From: Devosia sp.
GTDB taxonomy: Bacteria; Pseudomonadota; Alphaproteobacteria; Rhizobiales; Devosiaceae
Assembly: GCF_014860165.1 (NCBI RefSeq)
Contig: NZ_JACZKG010000072.1
Coordinates: 148,344 to 212,343, forward strand
Direction of reading: 5' to 3'
Length of the DNA: 64,000 nt
The notes under the pieces were generated by a model. The model had not been told where the DNA came from. It saw nothing but the letters and a program-made list of their open reading frames with translations, and did no database searches. The translations under genes were made by a program, and so were the position numbers. Positions 26,281 to 34,628 of the stretch are shown here, one piece after another. The stretch's first letter is position 1; each line of letters begins with the position of its first letter.

Positions 26281-27260
26281 GCGACCTTTCCATAGGCCAT
26301 CGGGCCTTCATAATGGCAGGCCTTCTCGCGGCCATTGCCGGTATCGGCCAGCGGCGGCCGTTCGACCAGGCACCGATCGAAGGCAAAAGCGCAGCGCGGA
26401 TTGAACGAGCAGCCCTTGGGCAGGTGTTCGAGGCTCGGCGGCAATCCCTGGATCGGGTCGAGCCGCTCGGCCCGCTTGGCGATATGCGGCGTCGAATGCA
26501 GTAGGCCCAGCGTATAGGGGTGGCGCGGATCGTAGAACAGGTCGTCGACACTGCCCTTCTCCACCGCCCTGCCGCCATACATCACCATCATGCGGTCGGC
26601 CACGCCGGCCACCACGCCCAGGTCATGGGTGATCAGCACCAGCGAAGTCCCGAAATCCTGGGTCAGCGTCTTGAACAGGTCGAGCATCTGCGCCTGCACG
26701 GTCACGTCGAGCGCCGTGGTCGGTTCGTCCGCGATCAGGATCTTGGGCTGGCACAGCAACGCCATGGCGATCATCACCCGCTGCCGCATGCCGCCGCTCA
26801 GCTCGTGCGGATAGGCATTGGCGCGTTTGACCGGTTCGGGAATGCCGACCCGCTCCAGCATCTCGATCGAGGTCATAACCGCCTTCTGCTGGTCGAAGCC
26901 GCGATGCTTGACCAGCACTTCGCTGAGCTGCGTCTTGACCTTGAGCGTGGGGTTGAGCGACGTCATCGGATCCTGGAAGATCATCGCGATATCCTTGCCG
27001 CGATGCGTATCCAGCTGGCTGGGTGCCATGCCGATGAGGTTGATATCCCCCATCATGGCCCTGCCGCCGGCCCGGCCGTTCTTGGCCAGCAGGCCCATGA
27101 TCGCGAGGAAGGCCTGGCTCTTGCCCGAGCCGGATTCCCCGACCACGGCCAGCGTCTCGCCTTCCGACAGCGAAAAGCTCATGTCGCGCACCGCATGCAC
27201 CTCACTCTGGTGCAGCTCGAACGTGACCGACATGTCTTCGACTTTGAGGACTTGTTTCAT
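26277..27260 (-). CDS. oppD: peptide ABC transporter ATP-binding protein OppD
   Basis: ATPase of 327 residues pairing with OppF. Walker A is GESGSGKS followed by Q where T is usual at the next position (GKSQAF), as in many OppD proteins. The signature is LSGGMRQR, Walker [13 protein letters not shown] and the H-loop LITHD. The C-terminal Cys motif is [15 protein letters not shown]. The ATG at 27260 follows AAGGAT at 8 nt and starts 2 nt after the oppC stop; an upstream in-frame start at 27287 is less likely. Confidence 0.94.
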   Translation of the reverse strand: MKQVLKVEDMSVTFELHQSEVHAVRDMSFSLSEGETLAVVGESGSGKSQAFLAIMGLLAKNGRAGGRAMMGDINLIGMAPSQLDTHRGKDIAMIFQDPMTSLNPTLKVKTQLSEVLVKHRGFDQQKAVMTSIEMLERVGIPEPVKRANAYPHELSGGMRQRVMIAMALLCQPKILIADEPTTALDVTVQAQMLDLFKTLTQDFGTSLVLITHDLGVVAGVADRMMVMYGGRAVEKGSVDDLFYDPRHPYTLGLLHSTPHIAKRAERLDPIQGLPPSLEHLPKGCSFNPRCAFAFDRCLVERPPLADTGNGREKACHYEGPMAYGKVA

Positions 27261-27261
27261 C

Positions 27262-28182
27262 TCAGCGATCCTTGGGGTCGAGGGCATCGCGCAGGCCGTC
27301 GCCGATATAGGTGAGGCAGAGCAGCAGGCTCACCAGCACCACGGCCGGCCCGATCAGCATCCAGGGCAGCGTCTCGGCTACGGGCGCGCCGAACGAGATC
27401 AGCGTACCCAGCGATGTCTGTGGCTCCTGCACGCCCAGGCCCAGATAGGAGAGGAAGCTCTCCGTGAGGATGATCTCGGGCACCGTCAGGGTGGCGTAGA
27501 TCACCACCGGGCCGGTGAGATTGGGCACGATATGGCGGAAGATGATGGTCCAGGGCTTGGCGCCACCGGCCTTGGCCGCCTCGACGAATTCCCGCTCCTT
27601 GATCGACATGGTCTGCCCGCGCACGATGCGCGCCATGGTCAGCCATTCCAGGCACCCGATGCCCACGAACAGCAGCACCGGATTGCGCCCGAAAATCACC
27701 ACCAGGATGATCACGAACAGGATGTAGGGCAGCGCATACATGATATCGACGAAGCGCATCATCACCGCATCGACCTTGCCGCCGAAATAGCCGGCAATGG
27801 CGCCGTAGCAGACCCCGATAAACACCGAGACCAGCGTCGCCACGCCCGCCACGATCAGGCTCATCTGCGTGCCTTGCATGATGCGGGCCAGCATGTCGCG
27901 ACCATTCTGGTCGGTGCCGGCAAAATGCCCGGCCTCGAAATTGGGCGGCTTGCGAATGCCGCTCCAGTCGATCTTGTCATAGGTCCAGGGCAGGAAATAT
28001 GGGCCCACAAACGCGAACAGGATGATGAAGCCGACCACGAAGATCGACAGCACCGCCGCCTTGTTCCGCGCCAGCCGCCTGATGGCGTCCTGCGTCAGCG
28101 ACCGGCCCTTGGGCGCGTCGAGGGTTTCGAGCTTGCGCGCATACTCGCTGAGAACAGCGTCCTTGCCAGTAATGCCGGCCAT
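27262..28182 (-). CDS. oppC: peptide ABC transporter permease OppC
   Basis: Inner-membrane permease of 306 residues with six predicted membrane segments. The N-terminal OppC_N segment (SLTQDAIRRLARNKAAVLSIFVV) and the BPD_transp_1 EAA loop (EFVEAAKAGGAKPWTIIFRHIVPN) are diagnostic. ATG overlaps the oppB stop by one base (TGATG). It contains the periplasmic loop with AGTDQNGRDMLARI, the FGTDxxGRDxxSR motif of the family. Confidence 0.94.
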   Translation of the reverse strand: MAGITGKDAVLSEYARKLETLDAPKGRSLTQDAIRRLARNKAAVLSIFVVGFIILFAFVGPYFLPWTYDKIDWSGIRKPPNFEAGHFAGTDQNGRDMLARIMQGTQMSLIVAGVATLVSVFIGVCYGAIAGYFGGKVDAVMMRFVDIMYALPYILFVIILVVIFGRNPVLLFVGIGCLEWLTMARIVRGQTMSIKEREFVEAAKAGGAKPWTIIFRHIVPNLTGPVVIYATLTVPEIILTESFLSYLGLGVQEPQTSLGTLISFGAPVAETLPWMLIGPAVVLVSLLLCLTYIGDGLRDALDPKDR

Positions 28183-29105
28183 CAGCGGTACCTCACCTTG
28201 GGGTCGAGCCATGCATAGAGCACGTCGACGATCAGGTTCACCGCCAGGATGATGAACATGTACAGAATGGTCGTCCCCAGCACGAGACCGTAGTCCCGGT
28301 TGAGCGCGGCGCTGATGAAATACTTGCCGATGCCCGGCAGGGCGAACACCTGCTCCACCACCAGAGAACCGGTGAGCAGATAGCTCAGCCCCGGCCCGAG
28401 ATAGGAGACCACAGGCAGCAGCGCCGGCTTGATGGCGTGCCGCGCCAGGATCAGCCGCGTCCCCAGGCCCTTGGAGCGGGCGGTCCGCACATAATTGGTG
28501 CCCAGTACCTCGATCATCGAACCGCGCATCAGCCGCGCCGTGCGCCCGGCATGGGGCAGAACAAGCACCGTGATGGGCAGCACCAGATGGGGGATCGACC
28601 CCGCCTGCCAGCCGCCGGCCGGGAACCAGTCGAGATAGACGCCGAACACCAGTTGCATGATGGCCGCCATCAGGAAGTTGGGGACCACCAGGCCCACCAT
28701 CACCAGCAGCACCAGCACATAATCGGGCCACTTGTTCTGGTTGACCGCGCTGAGTGCCCCGGCAACGAGGCCGACAATGGTGCCGATGACAAAGGCCGAA
28801 AAGCCCAGCATCAGCGTGAAGGGCAGGCCGATCCACAGCATCTCGGCGACGGTGAAGTCGTTATAGACCATCGAAGGTCCGAAATCGCCCTGCAGCAGCC
28901 GTCCGACATAGATGAAATATTGCTGGATCAGCGGCAGGTCGAGATTGTAGTGCGCCCGCAGGTTGGCCAGCGTGGTCGGCGGCAGCGCGCGTTCACCGTC
29001 AAAGGGACCGCCGGGCGCCAGCCGCAGGATGAAGAAACAGGCAGTAACGGCAATCAGCGCTATCGGAATCGCCGACAGCACGCGCCGCGTCACATATCCA
29101 AACAT
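28182..29105 (-). CDS. oppB: peptide ABC transporter permease OppB
   Basis: Inner-membrane permease of 307 residues with about six membrane segments. It opens with FGYVTRRVLSAIPIALIAVT and carries the EAA loop YVRTARSKGLGTRLILARHAIKPALLP. The ATG at 29105 has AAAGG 10 nt upstream; an ATG eight codons earlier is possible. It is separated from oppA by a 109-bp gap containing a GC-rich hairpin, so membrane components are probably made at lower level than the binding protein. Confidence 0.93.
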   Translation of the reverse strand: MFGYVTRRVLSAIPIALIAVTACFFILRLAPGGPFDGERALPPTTLANLRAHYNLDLPLIQQYFIYVGRLLQGDFGPSMVYNDFTVAEMLWIGLPFTLMLGFSAFVIGTIVGLVAGALSAVNQNKWPDYVLVLLVMVGLVVPNFLMAAIMQLVFGVYLDWFPAGGWQAGSIPHLVLPITVLVLPHAGRTARLMRGSMIEVLGTNYVRTARSKGLGTRLILARHAIKPALLPVVSYLGPGLSYLLTGSLVVEQVFALPGIGKYFISAALNRDYGLVLGTTILYMFIILAVNLIVDVLYAWLDPKVRYR

Positions 29106-29170
29106 GGATTTAGGACCTTTCACATCCACTTCGGCGCGGCGTCAGCGCGTCATCGGGTGGATAAAATAAC

Positions 29171-29198
29171 GGCGCCGCCCCTCCCAAGGGGCGACGCC
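29171..29198 (-). terminator. oppA-oppB intercistronic hairpin (attenuator or mRNA stabiliser)
   Basis: In the minus-strand RNA a 12-bp stem with one G-U pair (29198-29187 with 29182-29171) is followed by TTATTTTAT. It lies 17 bp after the oppA stop and fits partial termination between the binding protein and the permease genes. Confidence 0.6.
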
Positions 29199-29214
29199 GC
29201 AGGGTTCTGGAAGC

Positions 29215-30831
29215 TTACTCGGACTTGCTCAGCCAGCGCGTGCGGTGAATGTCCGCAGCGTTGCTGACGAAGCCGGTGACCTTCGGCGACACCACGTTCT
29301 GGGCGATGTACCAGTAGATGGGCATGGCGCCAGTTTCATCCATGGCGATCTTCTCGGCATCGCCGAGCAGCTTGGCGCGAACGGCCAGATCCTGCTCGGT
29401 GGTCGCCTGGTCCATCAGGGCATCAAACTCGTCGTTCGAATAGCGGCCGTAGTTGTTGCCCCAGTTCATCGTGCCTTCCTGCTCGATGCCCTGGCGCAGC
29501 AGGTCGAGCGTATTGGACGGATCCGAGTAGTCGAGCAGCCAGCCGGCACGGCCGATCTCGAAGTCACCGGCACGCAGGCTGTCGTAGTGCACGGCGGTTT
29601 CCGAGTTGAACAGTTCGGCCTTGACGCCAATCTGCTCCCACATCGAGCTGATCGCCACGGCGATACGCTGGTGGTTGTCGTTGGTATTGTACTTGAGCTG
29701 GACGGCCAGCGGGGTCTCGGCCGTGTAGCCGAGGCCTTCCATGATCGCCTTGGCTTCTGCCACGCGCTCTTCATAGGAGAGGCCAATCCATTCGGGCTGG
29801 TAGGGCTCGACGCCCTCGTAGTTGGCCGTGCCCGGGGGGACCCAGCCATAGGCCGGCACTTCGCCGGTGCCCAGCACGTCCGGACCGATCACATCGCGGT
29901 TGATGGCCATGGACAGCGCCTTGCGGACGTCTGCATTGTCGAATGGCGGCTTTTCCTGGTTGATGACGTAGTAGTAGACGCCCAGGAACGGAGCGAAGTA
30001 GTCCTGGCCGGGCAGGTTGGTCTTGATCCATTCGGCCTGGTCCGACGGAATGTCGGTCAGGATGTCATATTCACCGGCGCGATAGCGCGACAGGGCTGCG
30101 GCCAGGTCGTCCTGCACGAAGTAGTTCACTTCGTCGATCTGGACGTTTGCAGCATCCCAGTAGGTCTCAGACTTGACCGACTTGATGTAGCTGCCCGGGA
30201 CCCATTCCTTGGGCGTATAAGGGCCGTTCGAAACGATGTTCTCGACCTTGGTCCAATCGTCGCCGACCTTGTCGATCACGTGCTTTGGCACGGGATAGGC
30301 GGTGTAGTGGGTCAGCGCCTGGAGAAAGAACGGGGTCGGACCTTCGAGCGTGATTTCGACAGTCTTGTCGTCGATGGCCTTGACGCCCAGCTCGTTGAAG
30401 TCCGTCACAGTGCCTTCGGCGATTTCCGAACCGTTCTTGATCGGGAACTGCAGATAGGCATAGTCCGAAGCCGTTGCCGGGTTGAACAGGCGCTGGAAGG
30501 CAAAGACGAAATCGCCGGCGGTCACCGGAGTGCCGTCGCTCCACTGGATGCCATCGCGCAGCTTGAACGTATAGACCAGGCCATCGTCGGAAATGGTGTA
30601 GCTCTCGGCCTGGCCCGGAATGGCCTCGGCATTGGCGTCTTCGGCCATCAGGCCTTCAATATAGTCGCCGATGATGCGGTTTTCCCAGTCGCCCGACGCC
30701 TGATGCGGGTCGATCGAGCCCGGCTCGGAGCCGTTCATCATGTTGAGCGTCACGGCGGAAGCCGCACTGCTCATCAGCAGCGCCATCGCGCCGGCCGTCG
30801 TTACGGCTTTGAGGGTTTGAGTGATTTTCAT
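29215..30831 (-). CDS. oppA: peptide ABC transporter substrate-binding protein OppA
   Basis: Periplasmic binding protein of 538 residues (SBP_bac_5 family). A signal peptide ends near SSAASA-VT (about residue 26). Diagnostic segments are NGSEPGSIDPHQASGDWENRI, DGLVYTFKLRDGIQWSDGTPVTAGDFVFAFQRL and NADVRKALSMAINRDVI. The NGSEPxSLDPH start is typical of OppA/MppA rather than DppA, pointing to oligopeptides. AAGGAG lies 11 nt before the ATG. A MerR-type palindrome sits 153 bp upstream. Confidence 0.95.
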   Translation of the reverse strand: MKITQTLKAVTTAGAMALLMSSAASAVTLNMMNGSEPGSIDPHQASGDWENRIIGDYIEGLMAEDANAEAIPGQAESYTISDDGLVYTFKLRDGIQWSDGTPVTAGDFVFAFQRLFNPATASDYAYLQFPIKNGSEIAEGTVTDFNELGVKAIDDKTVEITLEGPTPFFLQALTHYTAYPVPKHVIDKVGDDWTKVENIVSNGPYTPKEWVPGSYIKSVKSETYWDAANVQIDEVNYFVQDDLAAALSRYRAGEYDILTDIPSDQAEWIKTNLPGQDYFAPFLGVYYYVINQEKPPFDNADVRKALSMAINRDVIGPDVLGTGEVPAYGWVPPGTANYEGVEPYQPEWIGLSYEERVAEAKAIMEGLGYTAETPLAVQLKYNTNDNHQRIAVAISSMWEQIGVKAELFNSETAVHYDSLRAGDFEIGRAGWLLDYSDPSNTLDLLRQGIEQEGTMNWGNNYGRYSNDEFDALMDQATTEQDLAVRAKLLGDAEKIAMDETGAMPIYWYIAQNVVSPKVTGFVSNAADIHRTRWLSKSE

Positions 30832-30983
30832 GCTCGTCCCATCTCCTTGTGGAATTCCTGAAATCGTTTGTTCCCGCAATCTTGCTGCTGCGGAGTTCAA
30901 TAGTCTTGCGGCCGGGAGTTTTGACCCCCCGGTCAAGATTGATGGACGGTATTACGCAATTCCGTCCACTGACAAGCAAAAGA

Positions 30984-30999
30984 TTGACCTAAACGTCAA
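30984..30999. promoter_or_regulatory. candidate MerR (LiuR-like) operator upstream of opp operon
   Basis: TTGACCTAAACGTCAA is a 16-bp imperfect palindrome, identical at 13 of 16 positions to the site at 37255-37270 in the fadE/fadD gap. Only oppA is positioned to be regulated from it. The rest of the gap 30832-31083 shows no other feature. Confidence 0.45.
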
Positions 31000-31083
31000 G
31001 CCCGGCGGAATTATCAACACACTGCGCCACCCCCTTGGGGCAGAACAGCTTTGCCTTGTGGTTACGATTGAGAGAATGGCGTG

Positions 31084-31242
31084 CTAGGCGCCCAGCAATC
31101 CGGCCTGCTGTGCCAGGTAGATGACGACCGCGACCGCGACCAGTCCCAGCCATGGCGCCCAGCCGGGCAAGCCCGGCTTGCGCGGCGGCTTGGGCTCGGG
31201 CTTCTTTTCCGGGCGACGGAACTTGACGACATTCTCGGTCAT
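31084..31242 (-). CDS. small single-span membrane protein coupled to the thiolase gene
   Basis: A 52-residue protein too short for most gene finders. The N-terminal half is basic and proline-rich (KFRRPEKKPEPKPPRKPG) and is followed by one hydrophobic helix (WLGLVAVAVVIYLAQQAGLL). The ATG overlaps the thiolase TGA by 4 nt, so it is translated by coupling as the last gene of fadJ-thiolase. A cytoplasmic tail and a single inner-membrane anchor are predicted. I do not recognise a family; a similar small ORF at this place in other Devosia genomes would confirm it. Confidence 0.7.
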   Translation of the reverse strand: MTENVVKFRRPEKKPEPKPPRKPGLPGWAPWLGLVAVAVVIYLAQQAGLLGA

Positions 31243-32522
31243 GCGGCGCTTTCCACCAGGGCAGCGACACCCATGCCGCCAGCCGTACAGACGCTGAGCA
31301 AAGCGCGTTTCCCTGGCTTCGTCGAGAGCAACTTGGCGGTCAGGCCCAGAATGCGCGCGCCGGTCGCCGCGAAGGGGTGGCCATAGGCCAGGCTCGACCC
31401 CTTGATGTTGATCTTGTCCGGATCGATCAGCCCCAGCACGCTGTCACGCCCGAGTACTGTTTTGCAGTATTCCGCATCGTTCCAGGCCTTGAGCGTGCAC
31501 AGCACCTGCGCGGCAAAGGCCTCATGCAATTCGAAATAGTCGATGTCGGCAAAGCCCAGGTTCCGTCGCGCCAGCATTTCGCTGACCGCAATGGTCGGCG
31601 CCATCAGCAGACCCTCGCCATGGGCAAAGTCATTGCCCGCCACCCGCCCGGTGGTGAGATAGGCCAGCACCGGCAGACCGCGCGCCTTGGCCCATTCCTC
31701 GCTCGCCAGCAGCACTGACGAGGCGCCATCGGTCAGTGGCGTCGAATTGCCCGCTGTCAGCGTGCCATGGCCGGAATTCTTGTCGAAGGCGGGCTTCAGT
31801 GTCGCCATCTTTTCGATATTGGCATCGGCCCGCACATTATTGTCGCGCACCAGACCGGCACACTGCACCAGCAGGTCGTCGTGGAAGCCTTCGTCATAGG
31901 CCTTGGCGGCGTTGCGATGGCTGGCCACGGCCAGCGCATCCTGCGCCTCGCGGGTAATGCCCCATTCGCGCGCCATCAATTCGCAATGCTGGCCCATCGA
32001 CATACCGGTGCGTGGCTCGTTGACCGACGGCGCCACCGGCGTCAGCTCGCCAAACGAAAACCCCTTGAACGCCTTGAACTTCTCGCCGGTCGACCGCGCC
32101 TTGTTCACATCGAGCAGCCGGTGCTGGAACTTGTTGCCGAAGACGATCGGGCTGTCGCTGACCGTATCGGACCCAGCGGCAATGCCGCTGTCGATTTCGC
32201 CGCTGGCAATCTTGGCGGCCAGCGCCAGCGCCGCCTGCAGGCTCGTGCCGCAGGCAATCTGCATCGTCGTCCCCGGCGTCCGCGGCGAGAAACCCGCATC
32301 GAGCGTCGCCTCGCGGGCGATGTTGAAGTCGCGCGAATGGCCGACGACAGACCCCGCCATCACCTCGTCGATCTTCTCACCCTTGAGCCCATATTTGTCG
32401 GCCAGCCCGCCCAGCACGGTGCCGAGCATGGAGAGGTTGGTCTCTTCCACATAGGCGGTATTGCCCCGCGCAAAGGGAATGCGCGCCGAACCGACGATGG
32501 CGACTTTGCGAAGTTCAGTCAT
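31239..32522 (-). CDS. fadI: acetyl-CoA C-acyltransferase (thiolase, FadI-like)
   Basis: Beta-oxidation thiolase of 427 residues that cleaves 3-ketoacyl-CoA with CoA. The nucleophile C91 is in QIACGTSLQ, the activating His in YGHPFAATGARI and the second Cys in VCTAGGMG. The length and the large insert match the FadI (anaerobic/long-chain) type more than FadA; the symbol is by similarity. It starts one base after the fadJ stop codon, so the two are an operon and probably a multienzyme complex. Confidence 0.9.
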   Translation of the reverse strand: MTELRKVAIVGSARIPFARGNTAYVEETNLSMLGTVLGGLADKYGLKGEKIDEVMAGSVVGHSRDFNIAREATLDAGFSPRTPGTTMQIACGTSLQAALALAAKIASGEIDSGIAAGSDTVSDSPIVFGNKFQHRLLDVNKARSTGEKFKAFKGFSFGELTPVAPSVNEPRTGMSMGQHCELMAREWGITREAQDALAVASHRNAAKAYDEGFHDDLLVQCAGLVRDNNVRADANIEKMATLKPAFDKNSGHGTLTAGNSTPLTDGASSVLLASEEWAKARGLPVLAYLTTGRVAGNDFAHGEGLLMAPTIAVSEMLARRNLGFADIDYFELHEAFAAQVLCTLKAWNDAEYCKTVLGRDSVLGLIDPDKINIKGSSLAYGHPFAATGARILGLTAKLLSTKPGKRALLSVCTAGGMGVAALVESAA

Positions 32523-32523
32523 A

Positions 32524-34485
32524 TCAAGCTTTCCCGTCCTTGCGCGCCTTCATCGGACCACCCAGGAACGGCGCGAAGCCCGTGCCCATGATCACCCCGA
32601 TATCGGCCAGTCCGTCATTGGCAACGACGCCCTCGGCCACCACCACCTCGGTCATGTCGACCAGCGGCTTGACCAGTTCACGCCCAAGCCCGGCAAGATC
32701 GGCATGGCTGGGCGCCTCGCCCTTCTGCGCCTTGCCATCCACCCATTTGTAGAAGCCCTCGCCGGTCTTGCGACCGAGCTTGCCCTCCTTGATCAGCGTG
32801 TCGAACTTCGACCCCTCGGGCACGGCATGCCCCAGTTCGGTCGCCACCGACCGGCCGACATCCAGCCCCACCGTGTCCATCAGCTCGATCGGCCCCATCG
32901 GCATGCCGAAGGCCACCGCGGCGGCATCGAGCAATTCCTTGCTCTCGCCGGCCTCTACCCGCTGCACCGCGCCCAGCATGTAGGGCATCAGCACCCGGTT
33001 CACGAGGAAGCCCGGCGCCGATTTCACCACCACCGGCGACTTGCCGATGGCCAATGCAAAGGCCGCGCCCTTGCCGATTTCGGCATCGGTATTGAAAGTC
33101 GAACGGATCACTTCCACCAGCGGCAGTTGCGCCACCGGGTTGAAGAAATGCAGCCCGATCAGCCGCTCCGGCGCCTTGAGCTTCTCCGCAATGCGTTCGA
33201 GCTCGATCGATGATGTATTGGTCGCCAGGATCGCCCCCGGCTTGAGCTTGTCTTCCAGCCCGCCAAAGATCGCCTGCTTGACCTCGAGCTTTTCCACCAC
33301 CGCCTCGATGATCACATCGGCCCTGGAAACACCCTTGCCCGTGGGATCAGCCTCGAGGCGCAGCACCGCCGCATCGATCTCGTGCTTCTTCTTGAGCCGC
33401 TTCTTGAACAGCTTCTTGCCGCGATCCAGAGCCGGCTTGATGCGTTCCATGTCGAGGTCCTGCAGCGTCACGCTCATGCCGCGCAGCGCGCACCAGGCGG
33501 CAATATCGCCCCCCATCACGCCCGCGCCGATCACATGCACCCGGGCAAACTTGGCGCCCTTGGTTCCCTGCTTCTTGAGCGCTTCGGAGGCAAAGAACAC
33601 CCGGCGCAGATTGGTCGCCGTATCAGACCCCATCAAGGGTACGAAAGCGTCGATCTCGCCACGGCTCATCGCCTTCCAGTCATTGCCATGCTTCTCGAAC
33701 AGGTCGATCAGGGCAAACGGCGCCGGATAGTGCTCCACCCGTGCCTTCTTGCCGGCCTGCTCCCGCATCTTGCTGGCGACATAGCCACGCAGTGGCCCCA
33801 TCGCCATGATCTTCTTGGCAAGGCCCGCCTCGCTCGACCGGCGCTTGCCCAGCACCGCCTTGCGCGCTTCCCAGCGCAGCATGTCGCGATGGCGCACCAG
33901 CTTGTCGACGAGGTTCATGCCCCGCGCCGCCCCGGCCTTGAGCATGCGCCCGGTCAGCATGATCTGCATCGCGTCGACCGGCCCCGCCTGGCGGATCGAC
34001 CGTCCTGTGCCGCCGAAGCCCGGAAAGATGCCCAGGTTCACTTCCGGGAAACCAATGCGCGTCTTGTCGTCATTGACAGCCACGCGATAGTGGCAGGCCA
34101 GCGCCAGCTCCAAGCCACCGCCAAGGCAAAAGCCATGGATGCCGGCCACGACCGGAATCTTCAGCGCCTCGATCCGCGCGAACAGCGCATGCGTCCGCCG
34201 CAGCGCTTCGGGCAGCACCGAAAAATCGCTCATCGCGTCGAATTCGCTGACATCGGCCCCAGCGATGAAGCCGCTATCCTTGCCACTGAGCAGGATGACC
34301 CCGACCAGTTCCCCGGTTTGCGCCAGTTCCTCGAACCGCTCGACAAGCTGTTCGAGCTCCATGATCGCCGCCCGGCTCAGCGTATTGACCGGGGCGCCCG
34401 GCGTATTGATCGTGAGCCAGCCCAGATTCTCCACGTCGCGGTGGAAACTCCAGTTCTTCGTCTCAGGCATCTGCGGCTGGATCAT
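32524..34485 (-). CDS. fadJ: multifunctional enoyl-CoA hydratase / 3-hydroxyacyl-CoA dehydrogenase (FadJ-like)
   Basis: A 653-residue beta-oxidation alpha subunit. The N-terminal crotonase domain (about 10-200) has GFCLGGGLELALACHYR and, in FPEVNLGIFPGFGGT, the catalytic Glu. The NAD-binding dehydrogenase domain (about 300-480) has VIGAGVMGGDIAAWCALRG, followed by SSIELERIAEKL and HFFNPV with the catalytic His. One or two C-terminal 3HCDH domains follow. It is shorter than E. coli FadJ (714) mainly at the C-terminus. AGGAG lies 7 nt before the ATG. Confidence 0.93.
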   Translation of the reverse strand: MIQPQMPETKNWSFHRDVENLGWLTINTPGAPVNTLSRAAIMELEQLVERFEELAQTGELVGVILLSGKDSGFIAGADVSEFDAMSDFSVLPEALRRTHALFARIEALKIPVVAGIHGFCLGGGLELALACHYRVAVNDDKTRIGFPEVNLGIFPGFGGTGRSIRQAGPVDAMQIMLTGRMLKAGAARGMNLVDKLVRHRDMLRWEARKAVLGKRRSSEAGLAKKIMAMGPLRGYVASKMREQAGKKARVEHYPAPFALIDLFEKHGNDWKAMSRGEIDAFVPLMGSDTATNLRRVFFASEALKKQGTKGAKFARVHVIGAGVMGGDIAAWCALRGMSVTLQDLDMERIKPALDRGKKLFKKRLKKKHEIDAAVLRLEADPTGKGVSRADVIIEAVVEKLEVKQAIFGGLEDKLKPGAILATNTSSIELERIAEKLKAPERLIGLHFFNPVAQLPLVEVIRSTFNTDAEIGKGAAFALAIGKSPVVVKSAPGFLVNRVLMPYMLGAVQRVEAGESKELLDAAAVAFGMPMGPIELMDTVGLDVGRSVATELGHAVPEGSKFDTLIKEGKLGRKTGEGFYKWVDGKAQKGEAPSHADLAGLGRELVKPLVDMTEVVVAEGVVANDGLADIGVIMGTGFAPFLGGPMKARKDGKA

Positions 34486-34534
34486 GCTGTCTCCTCTTTG
34501 GATGTGCGGCTAGCTCAACCTGCCTGACCACCCT

Positions 34535-34620
34535 CCGGGTCATTCCCGCGAAGGCGGGAATCTCCGCTTTCTTTTCTTGCATCGCCAACAGGGATTCCCG
34601 CCTTCGCGGGAATGACCCGG
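34535..34620. repeat. perfect 28-bp inverted repeat between fadE and fadJ
   Basis: Arms 34535-34562 and 34593-34620 are exact reverse complements, separated by 30 bp, and each arm contains its own hairpin ATTCCCGCgaaGGCGGGAAT. In the fadE transcript (minus strand) it would form a long stem 8 bp after the fadE stop and so could insulate fadE from fadJ. It matches a widespread alphaproteobacterial palindrome type I recall. Confidence 0.85.
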
Positions 34621-34628
34621 TGAAAGTC

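Noticed and set aside
29245..30861. A 538-residue open frame antisense to oppA
   Set aside because: No ribosome site or family signature; it results from codon bias of oppA on the other strand.
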